The notes: generated by a model from the letters alone, not told the origin. A stretch of 36,038 nucleotides of DNA from Prevotellaceae bacterium (GCA_030531085.1 JAUNOM010000025.1:1-36038), one strand, 5' to 3'; positions 25,201-33,415 are shown, counted from the stretch's first letter. Numbers and translations are program-made.

Positions 25201-25297
25201 CTTCGGCACCCTGTCATCCATATTCATCGCAGCCCCTGTGGCATACATCGCCATGGGCCGCAAGATAGAGAACAGACTGGAGAAGGCACAGGCATAA
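22283..25297 (+). CDS. secDF: Protein translocase subunit SecDF (fused)
   Basis: A 1004-residue inner-membrane protein that uses the proton gradient to help pull proteins out of SecYEG. The SecD half has an N-terminal helix (residues 5-27), LGLDLKGGMNVILEI near 69, a periplasmic domain and a membrane bundle. The SecF half begins near residue 686 with another helix and SIDFTGGRNYVVTF. Fusion is normal in Bacteroidetes. Residues about 249-310 form an Ala/Glu/Lys-rich low-complexity insert in the SecD periplasmic region. The start MQNKGIVIVTAILL is preferred; an upstream TTG in frame at 22196 would put a charged tail before the first helix. Ends before a strong terminator. Confidence 0.95.
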   Translation: MQNKGIVIVTAILLTLASIFYLSFSAATSYYDAQAAKISDPIAAQNYKDSVKYLGVYSYQNCLETQIGLGLDLKGGMNVILEISVPDVVEVLADHKTDAAFVKAMKEAKKAEETSQSDFITLFIKAYHEAAPGHRLAEVFATQQLKGKVTTQSTDAEVETALRAEVQSAIDNSYNVVRNRIDKFGVVQPNIQKLEGQEGRLMVEMPGVREPERVRKLLQGSANLEFWETHNASDVLPYLVQLDTRLANGPAAENAAADSVKADNSAEEPAVAQADTATKEAAPKFELKKETTNTAAKEAEKNNDAQLAQAKKQHPLLALLQTVQGQSLSTVGYAHERDTAEINKLIYGEEAGKVIPSDVRLLWSAKPVEGTKNIFELHALKVTSSTGRAPLEGDVVVEAKDEFDQFGRPCVSMTMNNKGARLWAQLTKQNIDKAIAIVLDGVVYSAPRVNDEISGGISQISGNFTIEDTKDLANTLKSGRMPAPARIVQEEVVGPTLGAQSIQQGIISFVIAFVLLMVYMVLMYDLIPGMMANLALVVNLFFTLGILTSFQAALTMSGIAGMVLSLGTAVDANVLIYERIKEEQKRGLGIKQALAAGYSNAFSAIFDSNLTSIITGVILYVFGTGPIRGFATTWIIGIVCSFFTAVFLTRLVYENRLGKEKWLNQNFTTRFSRNLLQNTDVKFMSMYRKTFTLVGVLIVAFAISFAVRGLSKSIDFTGGRNYVVTFEQPVEPEQVRTVLGQAFPEATTTALALGTDNKTIRVSTNYKIESNDPNIDDEAETILYNALKKAGLVNQKDVTAFKNPDVREGGSIISSTKVGPSVAKDMTFGAIYSVLIALVAIFIYIMIRFRNVAFSVGSTCALAVDTVIVLGIYSVCWGWVPMSLEVDQTFIGAILTVIGYSINDKVVVFDRIRENMQLHPKWDYQTTFNTSINQTLARTVNTSFSTLLVLLMIFFFGGDSIRSFSFAMILGVVFGTLSSIFIAAPVAYIAMGRKIENRLEKAQA

Positions 25298-25314
25298 GCC
25301 ATCCCTATAAAGGC

Positions 25315-25372
25315 ATGAGGCACGGCTGTCACCACTTATGGTGCTGGCCGTGCCTCATGGCGTTATAGGTTT
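25315..25372 (+). terminator. secDF terminator
   Basis: ATGAGGCACGGC (25315-25326) pairs perfectly with GCCGTGCCTCAT (25347-25358), with an inner CACCA/TGGTG stem, and a T-run follows. Confidence 0.85.
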
Positions 25373-25567
25373 TTTGGTTGTTGGTTTTGGGTTTTGGGTT
25401 GAAGGTCTTTTGGGGGTTGGTTGAAGGTTTGGGGTTGGAGGTTGAAGGTCTTTGGGGACTTTAGGCAGGAGGTCTTAGATTGAAGTTTTTGGAGGATTGG
25501 AAGTCTATCAACCAAATAACCAAACAACTAAACAACTAAAAGACCAAACAACCAATCAACTAAACAA
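25373..25567 (+). repeat. Word-repeat tract F
   Basis: G/T-rich words (GGTTGAAGGTCTTTTGGGGG and variants) run to about 25505, then a shorter A/C-rich arm (CAACCAAATAACCAAACAAC) follows. It fills the gap between convergent secDF and the acyltransferase fusion. Confidence 0.75.
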
Positions 25568-28054
25568 CTAACCCGCCATACCGTCCACGATAGCCTGCCT
25601 CACACGCAGCGCGAAGTCATCGTAGCTCTCATCCTCCCGCGCCGTCATTGGCGGCAGATACTGCAACGTTATCCTCGACGGCTTGTAGAGACGCGAGCCG
25701 CGCGGCAATGCCTCATACGCCCCACTGACGCTGACAGGAAGCACAGGCACGCCAAGTTCCTTGCTGAGTATGGCGAAAGTCTTCTTGAACACCCCTACTC
25801 CACCATTGCGAGAGCGTGTCCCCTCGGGGAAGATGATGATGTTACGCCCCTGTTTCAGCACCTCTGCCAGCTTCAGTATGGAGTTCTTCAGATTGCGGCG
25901 CTCCATTATTATGATGTTGTGACGGCTTGCCATATAGCGCAGCAGGGGGTTGTTAACATGATCCTCCGTGGCGTAGAAGTAACAGCTGTCTATCACATTG
26001 CCCGGCACTCCCGACATCACTATGGCGCCGTCAAGATAGCTCTGGTGGTTAGGAGCCATGATAAACTGCCCGTTTGCGGGTATGTTCTCAACGCCCTTGA
26101 CAAGCAGGCGGTTATAAAGTCTGAACATCAAGCGGAACGAAGCGGCCATTGCCCTGTGTGACAGGCCCGCCACTGGCAGCCGCAGATGGCCCGACTCCTC
26201 GTTCAGCAGCCTGTGCCAGTCTATGTGCTCCACCTCACAACGGGTGGAACAGGAGGCCACGCGGTCGGCCAGTTCCTGCACATTGCGGTAGGCGGACATA
26301 GTGTCCGCGCTGACGGTCACGCCGAATGTCTGCTCAATGAAGCCCTGCAGCCCCACCATGTCAAGCGAGTCAAAGGCAAGGTCTGTCTCAAGATGGCTGT
26401 CAGGACGCACCGTCACCTTCTTCTCCCCCTCTATGTAGTTCCTCAATATCTCATACTCCTCCGTATGCTGTGCCTCTACGGGCACCTCGTCAGCGTGCTG
26501 TTCCGCCTCACCCTCATCGCACAGCTCCTGCAACTTGTACCGCTTCAGCTTGTCGAGCTTGGTACGGGGCAGCTCACCACGGTACACAAAGACGCTCATC
26601 AGCTTCTTATAGTTGCTGACAGTGAGGTTGTACGGCTCCACGACATCACGCTTCAGCACCTCTTCCACCTCACGGTCAGACAGTCCGGCCGCCCACTTCT
26701 CCTGCGGAACTATTATGACGCGGAGCAGGTCACCGTACTGAATGACGGCGCACTCCTTCACCTTGTCGTCATATTTCTCTATCTTATACTCTATCTCGTT
26801 TGGCTGAACGTTCTTGCCATTGGACAGTACTATGATCTCCTTTGAGCGCCCAGTGATGTAGACACGTCCCTCATTGTCAAACCGTGCGAGGTCTCCCGTG
26901 TGCAGAAAGCCGTCACTGTCTATCACCTGCGCCGTCTCCTCGGGACGGTTATAGTATCCCAGCATAAGGTTAGGGCCCTTCACGTACAGCTCACCATCCA
27001 CTATCTTGCACTGCATTGTGGGCAGGGGCTTGCCTGCGCAGCCCGGTATTATGTCGTCAGGACGGGTGAATGTAATCATCGGCGCGGTCTCCGTCATGCC
27101 GTATCCCTCCAGCACATCGAGTCCAAGGGCACGCAGTCCCTCGCCAATCTCGCGGTCCAGAGCCGCTCCTCCGCTCACACAGTAGTCTATATGTCCGCCC
27201 ATCTTGTTGTGAACAGACCTGAACACCAGGCGTGACAGTCCCCTGCTGCCCACCGTGCGGCACAGCACAAACAGCGCGCGGGCCGCCATGCTGGCGTCAA
27301 TCTTCTTCTTTATGCCGGCATACAGCGTCTGCCACAGGCGCGGCACGCCTATCATTATGGCCACCTTGCCGCGGCAAAGGGTGTCCATGATGTCGGGACC
27401 GGACATGGAAGGGCATATAGCCACACCGCCGCCCACAAGGATTGGCGCCACCACACTGCCCATAAGCGGCAGCACATGATGCAGTGGCAGCAGCACCATG
27501 GTACGGCGTTGCTCATCGAAGATGGGCACATCACGCGCCACACTGACTATGTTTGCCATCAGATTACGGTAAGACAGCATCACACCCTTGGGCGAGCCCG
27601 TGGTGCCGGAGGTGTAGATAATGAGCGAGCACTCATCCTCCAGCTCCGTCATATTGTCTATGCCGGGCCACTTCTCCAGCTCCTCAACGGGCACAGTCTC
27701 ATAGTCATCAACAATGAACACGTCAGTATCCACACCGGCCTCGGCCACCGCCCTGCGCGCCAGAGGTTCCTTCTCCGCCGATACCCACAGGCAGTCCGGC
27801 CGGCAGTCACGCAGGATATAGACAAGGTCTGACACCGTTGACGACGCATCGACAGGCACAGCGATGCCCTGGTTCAACCAGATGGAGAAGAAGGCGTAAA
27901 TCCATCCCTCCCTGTTCTCGCAGAATATTATGGACTTGCTGCCCTTCCCGGCCGGGGTATGGCGCGCATACAGACTGATGCGCCCGAACATCTCACTATA
28001 ACTTACCTCACGCTCTGCGGTCACTATCGCCGCCTTATGGAAATTACGTATCAT
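25568..28054 (-). CDS. Acyl-activating enzyme / acyl carrier / acyltransferase fusion (Aas-like)
   Basis: An 828-residue three-part protein. Residues 1 to about 515 are an AMP-forming acyl ligase (YTSGTTGSPKG 147-157, GYGMTETAP 318-325, HTGDLA 385-390, RTKLDKLKR near 497-505). About 535-605 is a carrier domain with the phosphopantetheine serine Ser563 (AFDSLD). About 630-828 is a PlsC-type acyltransferase with NHQSYLD (669-675) and FPEGTRSR (742-749). It probably activates a free fatty acid, loads it on its own carrier and passes it to a lysophospholipid or glycerol phosphate. E. coli Aas lacks the internal carrier. Start at MIRNFHKAA is set by the promoter at 28100-28107. Confidence 0.88.
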   Translation of the reverse strand: MIRNFHKAAIVTAEREVSYSEMFGRISLYARHTPAGKGSKSIIFCENREGWIYAFFSIWLNQGIAVPVDASSTVSDLVYILRDCRPDCLWVSAEKEPLARRAVAEAGVDTDVFIVDDYETVPVEELEKWPGIDNMTELEDECSLIIYTSGTTGSPKGVMLSYRNLMANIVSVARDVPIFDEQRRTMVLLPLHHVLPLMGSVVAPILVGGGVAICPSMSGPDIMDTLCRGKVAIMIGVPRLWQTLYAGIKKKIDASMAARALFVLCRTVGSRGLSRLVFRSVHNKMGGHIDYCVSGGAALDREIGEGLRALGLDVLEGYGMTETAPMITFTRPDDIIPGCAGKPLPTMQCKIVDGELYVKGPNLMLGYYNRPEETAQVIDSDGFLHTGDLARFDNEGRVYITGRSKEIIVLSNGKNVQPNEIEYKIEKYDDKVKECAVIQYGDLLRVIIVPQEKWAAGLSDREVEEVLKRDVVEPYNLTVSNYKKLMSVFVYRGELPRTKLDKLKRYKLQELCDEGEAEQHADEVPVEAQHTEEYEILRNYIEGEKKVTVRPDSHLETDLAFDSLDMVGLQGFIEQTFGVTVSADTMSAYRNVQELADRVASCSTRCEVEHIDWHRLLNEESGHLRLPVAGLSHRAMAASFRLMFRLYNRLLVKGVENIPANGQFIMAPNHQSYLDGAIVMSGVPGNVIDSCYFYATEDHVNNPLLRYMASRHNIIIMERRNLKNSILKLAEVLKQGRNIIIFPEGTRSRNGGVGVFKKTFAILSKELGVPVLPVSVSGAYEALPRGSRLYKPSRITLQYLPPMTAREDESYDDFALRVRQAIVDGMAG

Positions 28055-28099
28055 CTGACAATTCGACTTGTAAAGGTATATTCTATAAATAGCATGGTG

Positions 28100-28107
28100 C
28101 AAAGGTA
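28100..28107 (-). promoter_or_regulatory. Promoter -7 box of the acyltransferase fusion
   Basis: TACCTTTG on the - strand, 45 nt before the chosen ATG at 28054. It excludes the longer in-frame start at 28177, which would lie upstream of the transcript. Confidence 0.6.
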
Positions 28108-28183
28108 CGAAAACTATTTCACATAACTGCCATCCCACAGCATTAAAATTGGCAGAACATTCTTTATTCTCGCACAATTTTAT

Positions 28184-28191
28184 TAACTTTG
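28184..28191 (+). promoter_or_regulatory. Promoter -7 box for the esterase gene
   Basis: TAACTTTG on the + strand. If used, the esterase mRNA has a leader of about 290 nt that consists largely of word repeats. Confidence 0.55.
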
Positions 28192-28249
28192 CACACAGGT
28201 TAGGCGTTCTGCCGCAGGTTGGACAGCTAAACTGGTGTCTGGTTTCGGG

Positions 28250-28490
28250 CTGACAGCTGGGTTGGTTTTAGGTTGTGGGTTTGGGGTTGTGGGTCTATTA
28301 CCATCCAACCAAACAAAGACTATCAACCAAAACACTAAACAACTAAACCACAAAACAACGAAACAGCCTATCAACTAAATCACAAAACAACTAAAAGAAC
28401 AAACAACTAACCAGCAACCTGCCAAGCAAATAAACACCCAAACAACAAAAAAAAAAAACAACTAATACACTAACCAACAAAACAACCAAA
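28250..28490 (+). repeat. Word-repeat tract G in a probable 5' leader
   Basis: A short G/T arm (GGTTTTAGGTTGTGGGTTTG) is followed by a long A/C-rich run (AACAACTAAACC, AACCAAACAAC and an A10-plus stretch near 28448-28460) up to the start codon. Confidence 0.75.
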
Positions 28491-28492
28491 CC

Positions 28493-29926
28493 ATGCGCAC
28501 TCTATTATCAATCATCATGGCCGCAATGACACTGGCGGCCTCAGCCCAGAGCACAGCACGCAAGCTGGTGCTCAAGAACTCCAACGACGGAAAGTCAGAG
28601 ATAACGGTATACCTTCCCGACAGCGAAGCGGCCGCCAAGGCCAACGGCCGCGCGATAGTGGACTGTCCCGGCGGCGGATACTCGCACCTGTCCATGCAGA
28701 ACGAGGGCCATGACTGGGCGGAATACTTCAACGCCAAGGGCATAGCCTATGTGGTACTGCAATACCGTATGCCCAAGGGAGACCGCAACATACCACTCTC
28801 TGACGCATACAACGCCATACGCACCGTGCGCGACTCCGCACAGGTGTGGCACATAAACCCACGCAATGTGGGCATCATGGGCTTCTCGGCCGGCGGACAT
28901 CTGGCATCAAGCGTATCGACACACGCGCCTTTTGAGGTACGGCCGGACTTCAGCATACTCTTCTATCCCGTAGTGTCAATGGCGGAACGGGACACACATA
29001 AAGGCTCTGTGGTAGGATTTCTCGGTGACAAGCGCGACGACAAGGCACTGGTAAAGGACTGGTCCAACTTCAACGCCGTGCGCAGACACCTCACGCCACC
29101 GGCCATAATACTGCTTGCCAACGATGACAGGGCGGTGCCACCGGTGACAAACGGCGTGGCATACTACAGCGCCATGCGCCGCGCCGGCAACAACTGCGAG
29201 ATGCACATATACCCTTCAGGAGGCCACGGCTTCGGCTTCAAGTCCACATACAAGTACCATGACCGTATGCTCGGCGACCTGTCACAATGGCTGGAGGACC
29301 TGAAGATGCCGGCACCGGCAGACACCAAGGTGGCCTGCATAGGCAACAGCATCACCGATGGCAGCGGCATAGACATGGCGGAACAGCTGGCATACCCCGC
29401 AATGCTGCGCAAACAGCTCGGCAAGGGCTACGAGGTAAGGAACTTCGGAGTGGGAGGCCGCACGCTGTGCACGGCAGGTGACAGGCCATACACAAAAGAA
29501 CTGGCATGGCGCGACGCCAAGGCCTACAACCCCGACATAGTGATAATAAAGCTCGGCACCAACGACACCAAGGCTGGAGCGAACAGAGAGGCGGCGGAAA
29601 AGAGCTACTACAGCGACTACCAGGCCATCATCGACACCCTGAAGGCGCTGCCGTCAAAGCCGCGGATATACCTGTGCACACCCATACCGGCATTCAAGCC
29701 CACATGGACCATAAGTGATTCCGTCATCGTGAACCTGGAGATACCGGCCATACAGAAACTGGCAAAGAAGAACAAGCTGAAGGTCATAGACCTGCACACC
29801 CTCTTTGCCGACCAGGAAAAGAATATGCTGAAGGACGGCATACACCCCGACATGAAGGGAGCCGCAAGGATGGCCGAGATAATTGCCGGGCAACTGAAGG
29901 AGGAAAAGGACGGCAAGAAGAAGTAA
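28493..29926 (+). CDS. Two-domain carbohydrate esterase (alpha/beta hydrolase plus SGNH/GDSL)
   Basis: A 477-residue secreted protein with signal peptide MRTLLSIIMAAMTLAASA. Residues 20-272 are an alpha/beta-hydrolase esterase: oxyanion CPGGGY (58-63), nucleophile Ser132 in GFSAGG, Asp212 in NDDRAVPP and His245 in SGGHGF. Residues about 278-470 are an SGNH hydrolase: Ser286 in IGNSITDG, FGVGG, GTND (Asn357), and DGIHP with Asp448 and His451. Both triads look complete. Such pairs remove acetyl or other acyl groups from xylan or pectin side chains in Bacteroidetes; the exact substrate is not visible. It stands alone, not in a polysaccharide utilisation locus. Confidence 0.85.
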   Translation: MRTLLSIIMAAMTLAASAQSTARKLVLKNSNDGKSEITVYLPDSEAAAKANGRAIVDCPGGGYSHLSMQNEGHDWAEYFNAKGIAYVVLQYRMPKGDRNIPLSDAYNAIRTVRDSAQVWHINPRNVGIMGFSAGGHLASSVSTHAPFEVRPDFSILFYPVVSMAERDTHKGSVVGFLGDKRDDKALVKDWSNFNAVRRHLTPPAIILLANDDRAVPPVTNGVAYYSAMRRAGNNCEMHIYPSGGHGFGFKSTYKYHDRMLGDLSQWLEDLKMPAPADTKVACIGNSITDGSGIDMAEQLAYPAMLRKQLGKGYEVRNFGVGGRTLCTAGDRPYTKELAWRDAKAYNPDIVIIKLGTNDTKAGANREAAEKSYYSDYQAIIDTLKALPSKPRIYLCTPIPAFKPTWTISDSVIVNLEIPAIQKLAKKNKLKVIDLHTLFADQEKNMLKDGIHPDMKGAARMAEIIAGQLKEEKDGKKK

Positions 29927-29965
29927 CACTACTTCTACCAGCGGACAATGGATATAAGTACCGCT

Positions 29966-30040
29966 GCAAAAGCTATCAGATTACCTTGTAAAAGCATAGA
30001 GATTAACCAGTAAAAGCTATCAGATTACAAGGTAATTTGA
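29966..30040 (+). repeat. Hairpin with words shared with the 372-bp element; possible terminator
   Basis: ATTACCTTGTAA (29980-29991) and TTACAAGGTAAT (30025-30036) form a perfect 12-bp stem between convergent genes. The loop and flanks carry AAAGCTATCAGATTAC twice-over style words and AAAAGCATAGAGATTA, which match AAAAGCATAGATATTA and AATCTGATAG in the core of the 372-bp element. Confidence 0.65.
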
Positions 30041-30046
30041 TTATTA

Positions 30047-31096
30047 TTATTCCTCCTTATGTTGCAAACGGAAAAATTCCTTCTGCTGTTCTATCTCGCG
30101 GCGCAATTCCTCTTCAGTAGGCATATAAGTCATATATTTGGCCGCAAAGAGTTGGTCACTATCATTCAATACAGAATAGCGTGCAATAGTGTTGTCGGTA
30201 TCCGTACAAAGTAAGACACCTATAGTGGGCTGGTCGTCTTCACCTTTTACAAGATCATCATACATTCGTACATACATATCCAGTTGGCCTATGTCCTGAT
30301 GAGTAAGGCGGTGCGTCTTCAACTCGAAGATTACAAAGCGTTTCATCTTGAAATTGTAAAACACGAGGTCTATGTAGAAGTCGGAGGTCTGTGTTACAAT
30401 ATGCTGTTGACGTTCTACGAAAGCAAAACCGCGTCCCAATTCCAGGATGAATTTTTCAAGGTTGTCTATTAAGGCTTGTTCCAATTCAGACTCGGAATAA
30501 GAGGAATTGCGGCGAAATCCCATAAACTCGGCCACCACGGGGTTCTTGATATACTCCAGTGGGCTTTTGTCTGTCGTAGTTTGAAGGGCTTCCGCGTTGG
30601 CTGGAAGTTGAGCGGCTAAACGTCGCTCAAAATACTGGGACGAGATGTTTCGATCGAGTTCGCGTACACTCCACATACCTTTTGCAGCATTCTCTAAATA
30701 CCACCATCTGGCTTCTGTACTTGTGACCGACAAGACACGGCGCACATGAGACCACTCAAGATTGTGAACACACGTGTTCACTTTTTCTGCATCAGGAAAA
30801 AGTAGATAGAACTTTCTGTAATAGTCAAGATTTCGTTTACTATAACTCCTGCCATAAATAGGAATCAGGTATTCCGCGAGATTTCTCATAAGCCTCGTGC
30901 CATAAGATGCTCTCTTCTGTCCCCCTTGTTCTTCTTCTACAATGCGCCTACCAACATTCCAATACGTGAAAATAGCTATCTGTCCTACGTTAGCATAAGC
31001 CTGCTGACGCCCCCGCTCGATGATAGAACAGACATCGTGAAACAGCACCTTCTCTTGCTGTTCCACCCTTATTTCTATATTTTTGTTCTCTTCCAT
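30047..31096 (-). CDS. YhcG/DUF1016 family PD-(D/E)XK nuclease-like protein
   Basis: A 349-residue protein. The N-terminal DUF1016 helical domain covers about residues 15-165 (ANVGQIAIFTYWNVGRRIVEEEQGG, WSHVRRVLSV). The C-terminal nuclease fold has DFYIDLVFYN (Asp243), FVIFELKTH (Glu258, Lys260) and QDIGQLDMYV (Gln271 and Tyr275), so the catalytic set looks intact. The family is widespread as an accessory gene and is often linked to restriction or mobile loci; its function is not settled. It is more AT-rich than its neighbours, suggesting transfer. Start MEENKNIEIRVEQQ. Confidence 0.88.
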   Translation of the reverse strand: MEENKNIEIRVEQQEKVLFHDVCSIIERGRQQAYANVGQIAIFTYWNVGRRIVEEEQGGQKRASYGTRLMRNLAEYLIPIYGRSYSKRNLDYYRKFYLLFPDAEKVNTCVHNLEWSHVRRVLSVTSTEARWWYLENAAKGMWSVRELDRNISSQYFERRLAAQLPANAEALQTTTDKSPLEYIKNPVVAEFMGFRRNSSYSESELEQALIDNLEKFILELGRGFAFVERQQHIVTQTSDFYIDLVFYNFKMKRFVIFELKTHRLTHQDIGQLDMYVRMYDDLVKGEDDQPTIGVLLCTDTDNTIARYSVLNDSDQLFAAKYMTYMPTEEELRREIEQQKEFFRLQHKEE

Positions 31097-31149
31097 AAAT
31101 GAATAAGTTATGAGCTTGATTTCCTCGTGTGTCGCAGGCTGTAAACAAC

Positions 31150-31223
31150 CAGTTTAGTTATGAGTTGTGAATGATGAGTTATGAGTTTCAACCAAACCAC
31201 TAAAGAACCAAACAACAAAACAA
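31150..31223 (+). repeat. Word-repeat tract H
   Basis: AGTTATGAGTTGTGAATGATGAG words (shared with tracts B and D) are followed by an A/C-rich arm (CAACCAAACCACTAAAG). The tract lies between the nuclease start and the AraC gene's 3' end. Confidence 0.7.
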
Positions 31224-32114
31224 CTAAACCACCATCCTGTACTGCGTCGGAGTCACTCCAGTATGCCGCTTGAAGAAACGCACAAAATGCTGCGGGTACT
31301 CGAAACCAAGACGTGCGGACACCTGTGTGACCGTAAGCGACAGGTCATTGAGCAGCTCCTTGGAGTAAGTCAGCATACGGTCGGAGATAAAGGACTGTGC
31401 CGTGACGCCCGTCTCCGTCTTCACCAGCTCTCCGAAATACCCCGGTGTCAGGCAGCACTTGTCCGCAAAGTAGGCCACGGTAGGCACACCATGGCGCTGA
31501 GCGTCATTAGCCAGATAGTCGTGCAGCATCTCCTCCAGGCGCATCACAACCGTATGGTTTATCTCCTCACGCATGACGAACTGCCGTTCGTAAAAGCGCA
31601 GGCAGTAGCCTAACAGCACCTCGATGTTGGCCACTATGAGCTGGCGCGAGTGGCGGTCTATGGCGTGCTGCATCTCCTGCTGTATTATGGCGAGCACGGA
31701 GCGCATCACCTCCACCTCGGCAGCGGAGAGGTGCAGAGCCTCATTGCTGCTGTATGAGAAGAAGCCATACTTGGAGATGTTACGTCCAAGGGATGTGCGG
31801 AGCAGCAGGTCGGGATGGAACGCTATGCAGGTCCATCGCGGCTTCACGCCATCGTCCGCCGGCTCCACCGTCACTGTCTGCCCGGGCGCGAAGGAGGTGA
31901 CGGTCATCTCCTCGAAGTCGTACTTGGTGCGGCCGTATGACAGCTTGCAGCTCTTGGTCTCCTTCAGAAACAGAGCATAGATACCATAGCGGTAGATGCC
32001 GCTGCGCACGGGACGGTCCCAGTCCATGCGTGCCACGGAGACAAGAGGATGGACTGTCTCGAAGCCGTTGAGGTCATTAAACTGCTGTATGGTGTCATAA
32101 ACATATTCCTTCAT
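31224..32114 (-). CDS. AraC-family transcriptional regulator
   Basis: A 296-residue regulator. The C-terminal pair of helix-turn-helix units covers about residues 190-293 (YFADKCCLTPGYFGELVKTETG and VTQVSARLGFEYPQHFVRFFKRHTGVTPTQYR, the classic AraC signature). The N-terminal part is a cupin-like sensor domain (MTVTSFAPGQTVTVEP). Start MKEYVYDTIQQFND at 32114 is chosen because the longer frame runs upstream of a probable promoter box (ACTTTGCGC region near 32140). The effector and targets are unknown. The gap 32115-32239 holds only this promoter region. Confidence 0.9.
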   Translation of the reverse strand: MKEYVYDTIQQFNDLNGFETVHPLVSVARMDWDRPVRSGIYRYGIYALFLKETKSCKLSYGRTKYDFEEMTVTSFAPGQTVTVEPADDGVKPRWTCIAFHPDLLLRTSLGRNISKYGFFSYSSNEALHLSAAEVEVMRSVLAIIQQEMQHAIDRHSRQLIVANIEVLLGYCLRFYERQFVMREEINHTVVMRLEEMLHDYLANDAQRHGVPTVAYFADKCCLTPGYFGELVKTETGVTAQSFISDRMLTYSKELLNDLSLTVTQVSARLGFEYPQHFVRFFKRHTGVTPTQYRMVV

Positions 32115-32239
32115 AATCTGCTGATATTTAAGTTTCACTGCGCAAAGTTCGTAATTTTTTCCAGATGGCGCGATACCTGCATTAGGGCAATGATTACCTT
32201 TGTTATGGCTAAGCGGCATATATGGGTAACAGACGCGCC

Positions 32240-33415
32240 CTATGTTCTTGTAGGCTCAAAACTATTTGAACCCACCTTCCTATAGGTCACGCCGTCAGAA
32301 CCATGGTATATGTATCCGTCGCTGCTTGTGGCATATACATTGCCACCCGGGGTACTGATGTTATAGTTTCCGCTGCCGTATGGAGTCTCATTACCATAAT
32401 ATTCATAAGGGCCACAATGTACTGACCCGGGACTTGTCTGACTGCCCCTCATCATGGCATATATGATGAAGCCCACAACCGTAACCGCCATTATTACGAA
32501 CACCACAACGGAGGCAAGAAGCATTATGGCGGCAGAGACCACAACATAGAGCACAGCACTGCAGACTCCAAGCAGGGTGTGGCCGCTCCGGGCGCTCCTG
32601 TATATAATAAGGGCAACCTGTACCAGCTGCATCAGGGCCAGGCCGTAATACACGTACATGGGATCATTCCTGCTGAAGACACTGAGCACTATCAGCAACG
32701 CAATGCCCACAAGCCACGAGACAAGGCCTATGCGCAAGTCTATGCGGGTGCCGCAGATAAACGATATGTCGACAAACGTCTTCAGGAAGCAGACAAGCAG
32801 ATTGATGAGCGCATAGACAAGGAACACGAAGTTTATGGCAACGTACACCCACGAGGAATAGAGCCGCGGAGTGATGAACCACATGGCGTTGCGCCCCATC
32901 TGCGCAAGGTAATAGAATATAAGGAACGAGGTGGCAAGAAGCAGCACACTGTTAATGCCGACCCACCTGCCGCATCCGTCATCATCATCGTCCGTAATGA
33001 AGTCCGTAGGCATACGGCGTACAAACTTCAGCTCGGCCCACATGACAAGCGTCAGCGCCAGGATGACGTATGCAAGGTATTGGTATCCGTCGCCTGACCA
33101 GTCCAGAAGCTCATACCAGTGCTTCCCCCTGTCATCCACGCCACGTTGCAGCGGTTGCAGATAGGATGCCTTTACATATCCTTCCTGCTCTCCGTCATAA
33201 ACCACTTTGACCCACCTGTCGTCACCATCCTGCCATTTCTCGTCAGCCTCAACGACCGCCCCGTCCGGCAGTTTCTGTATCACCGCCGCCGTGGTGGAGG
33301 GCTCCGCACGCAGATTAAGCGTGGACTGCACACTGACTTTATATGTGGCAGCACACAGCACCACCGTAAAAAACAGCGTCATCATAAACGCAATAAGTCG
33401 CTCTCTCATCATCAT
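32240..33415 (-). CDS. SH3-domain multi-pass membrane protein
   Basis: A 391-residue protein with an N-terminal signal-type helix, then a bacterial SH3 domain at about residues 24-88 (STLNLRAEPSTTAAVIQKLPDGAVVEA and GYVKASYLQPL), which usually binds cell-wall peptides. About seven hydrophobic segments follow between residues 110 and 325, and a Gly/Tyr/Ser-rich tail (YGSGNYNISTPGGNVYATSSDG). Function unknown. Its ATG overlaps the stop of the 55-residue gene upstream by 4 bp (ATGA), so the two are translationally coupled and probably act together at the membrane. Confidence 0.75.
   Translation of the reverse strand: MMMRERLIAFMMTLFFTVVLCAATYKVSVQSTLNLRAEPSTTAAVIQKLPDGAVVEADEKWQDGDDRWVKVVYDGEQEGYVKASYLQPLQRGVDDRGKHWYELLDWSGDGYQYLAYVILALTLVMWAELKFVRRMPTDFITDDDDDGCGRWVGINSVLLLATSFLIFYYLAQMGRNAMWFITPRLYSSWVYVAINFVFLVYALINLLVCFLKTFVDISFICGTRIDLRIGLVSWLVGIALLIVLSVFSRNDPMYVYYGLALMQLVQVALIIYRSARSGHTLLGVCSAVLYVVVSAAIMLLASVVVFVIMAVTVVGFIIYAMMRGSQTSPGSVHCGPYEYYGNETPYGSGNYNISTPGGNVYATSSDGYIYHGSDGVTYRKVGSNSFEPTRT

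Noticed and set aside
26186-26845. + strand frame inside the acyltransferase fusion
   Set aside because: Antisense to conserved catalytic domains with no protein-like features.
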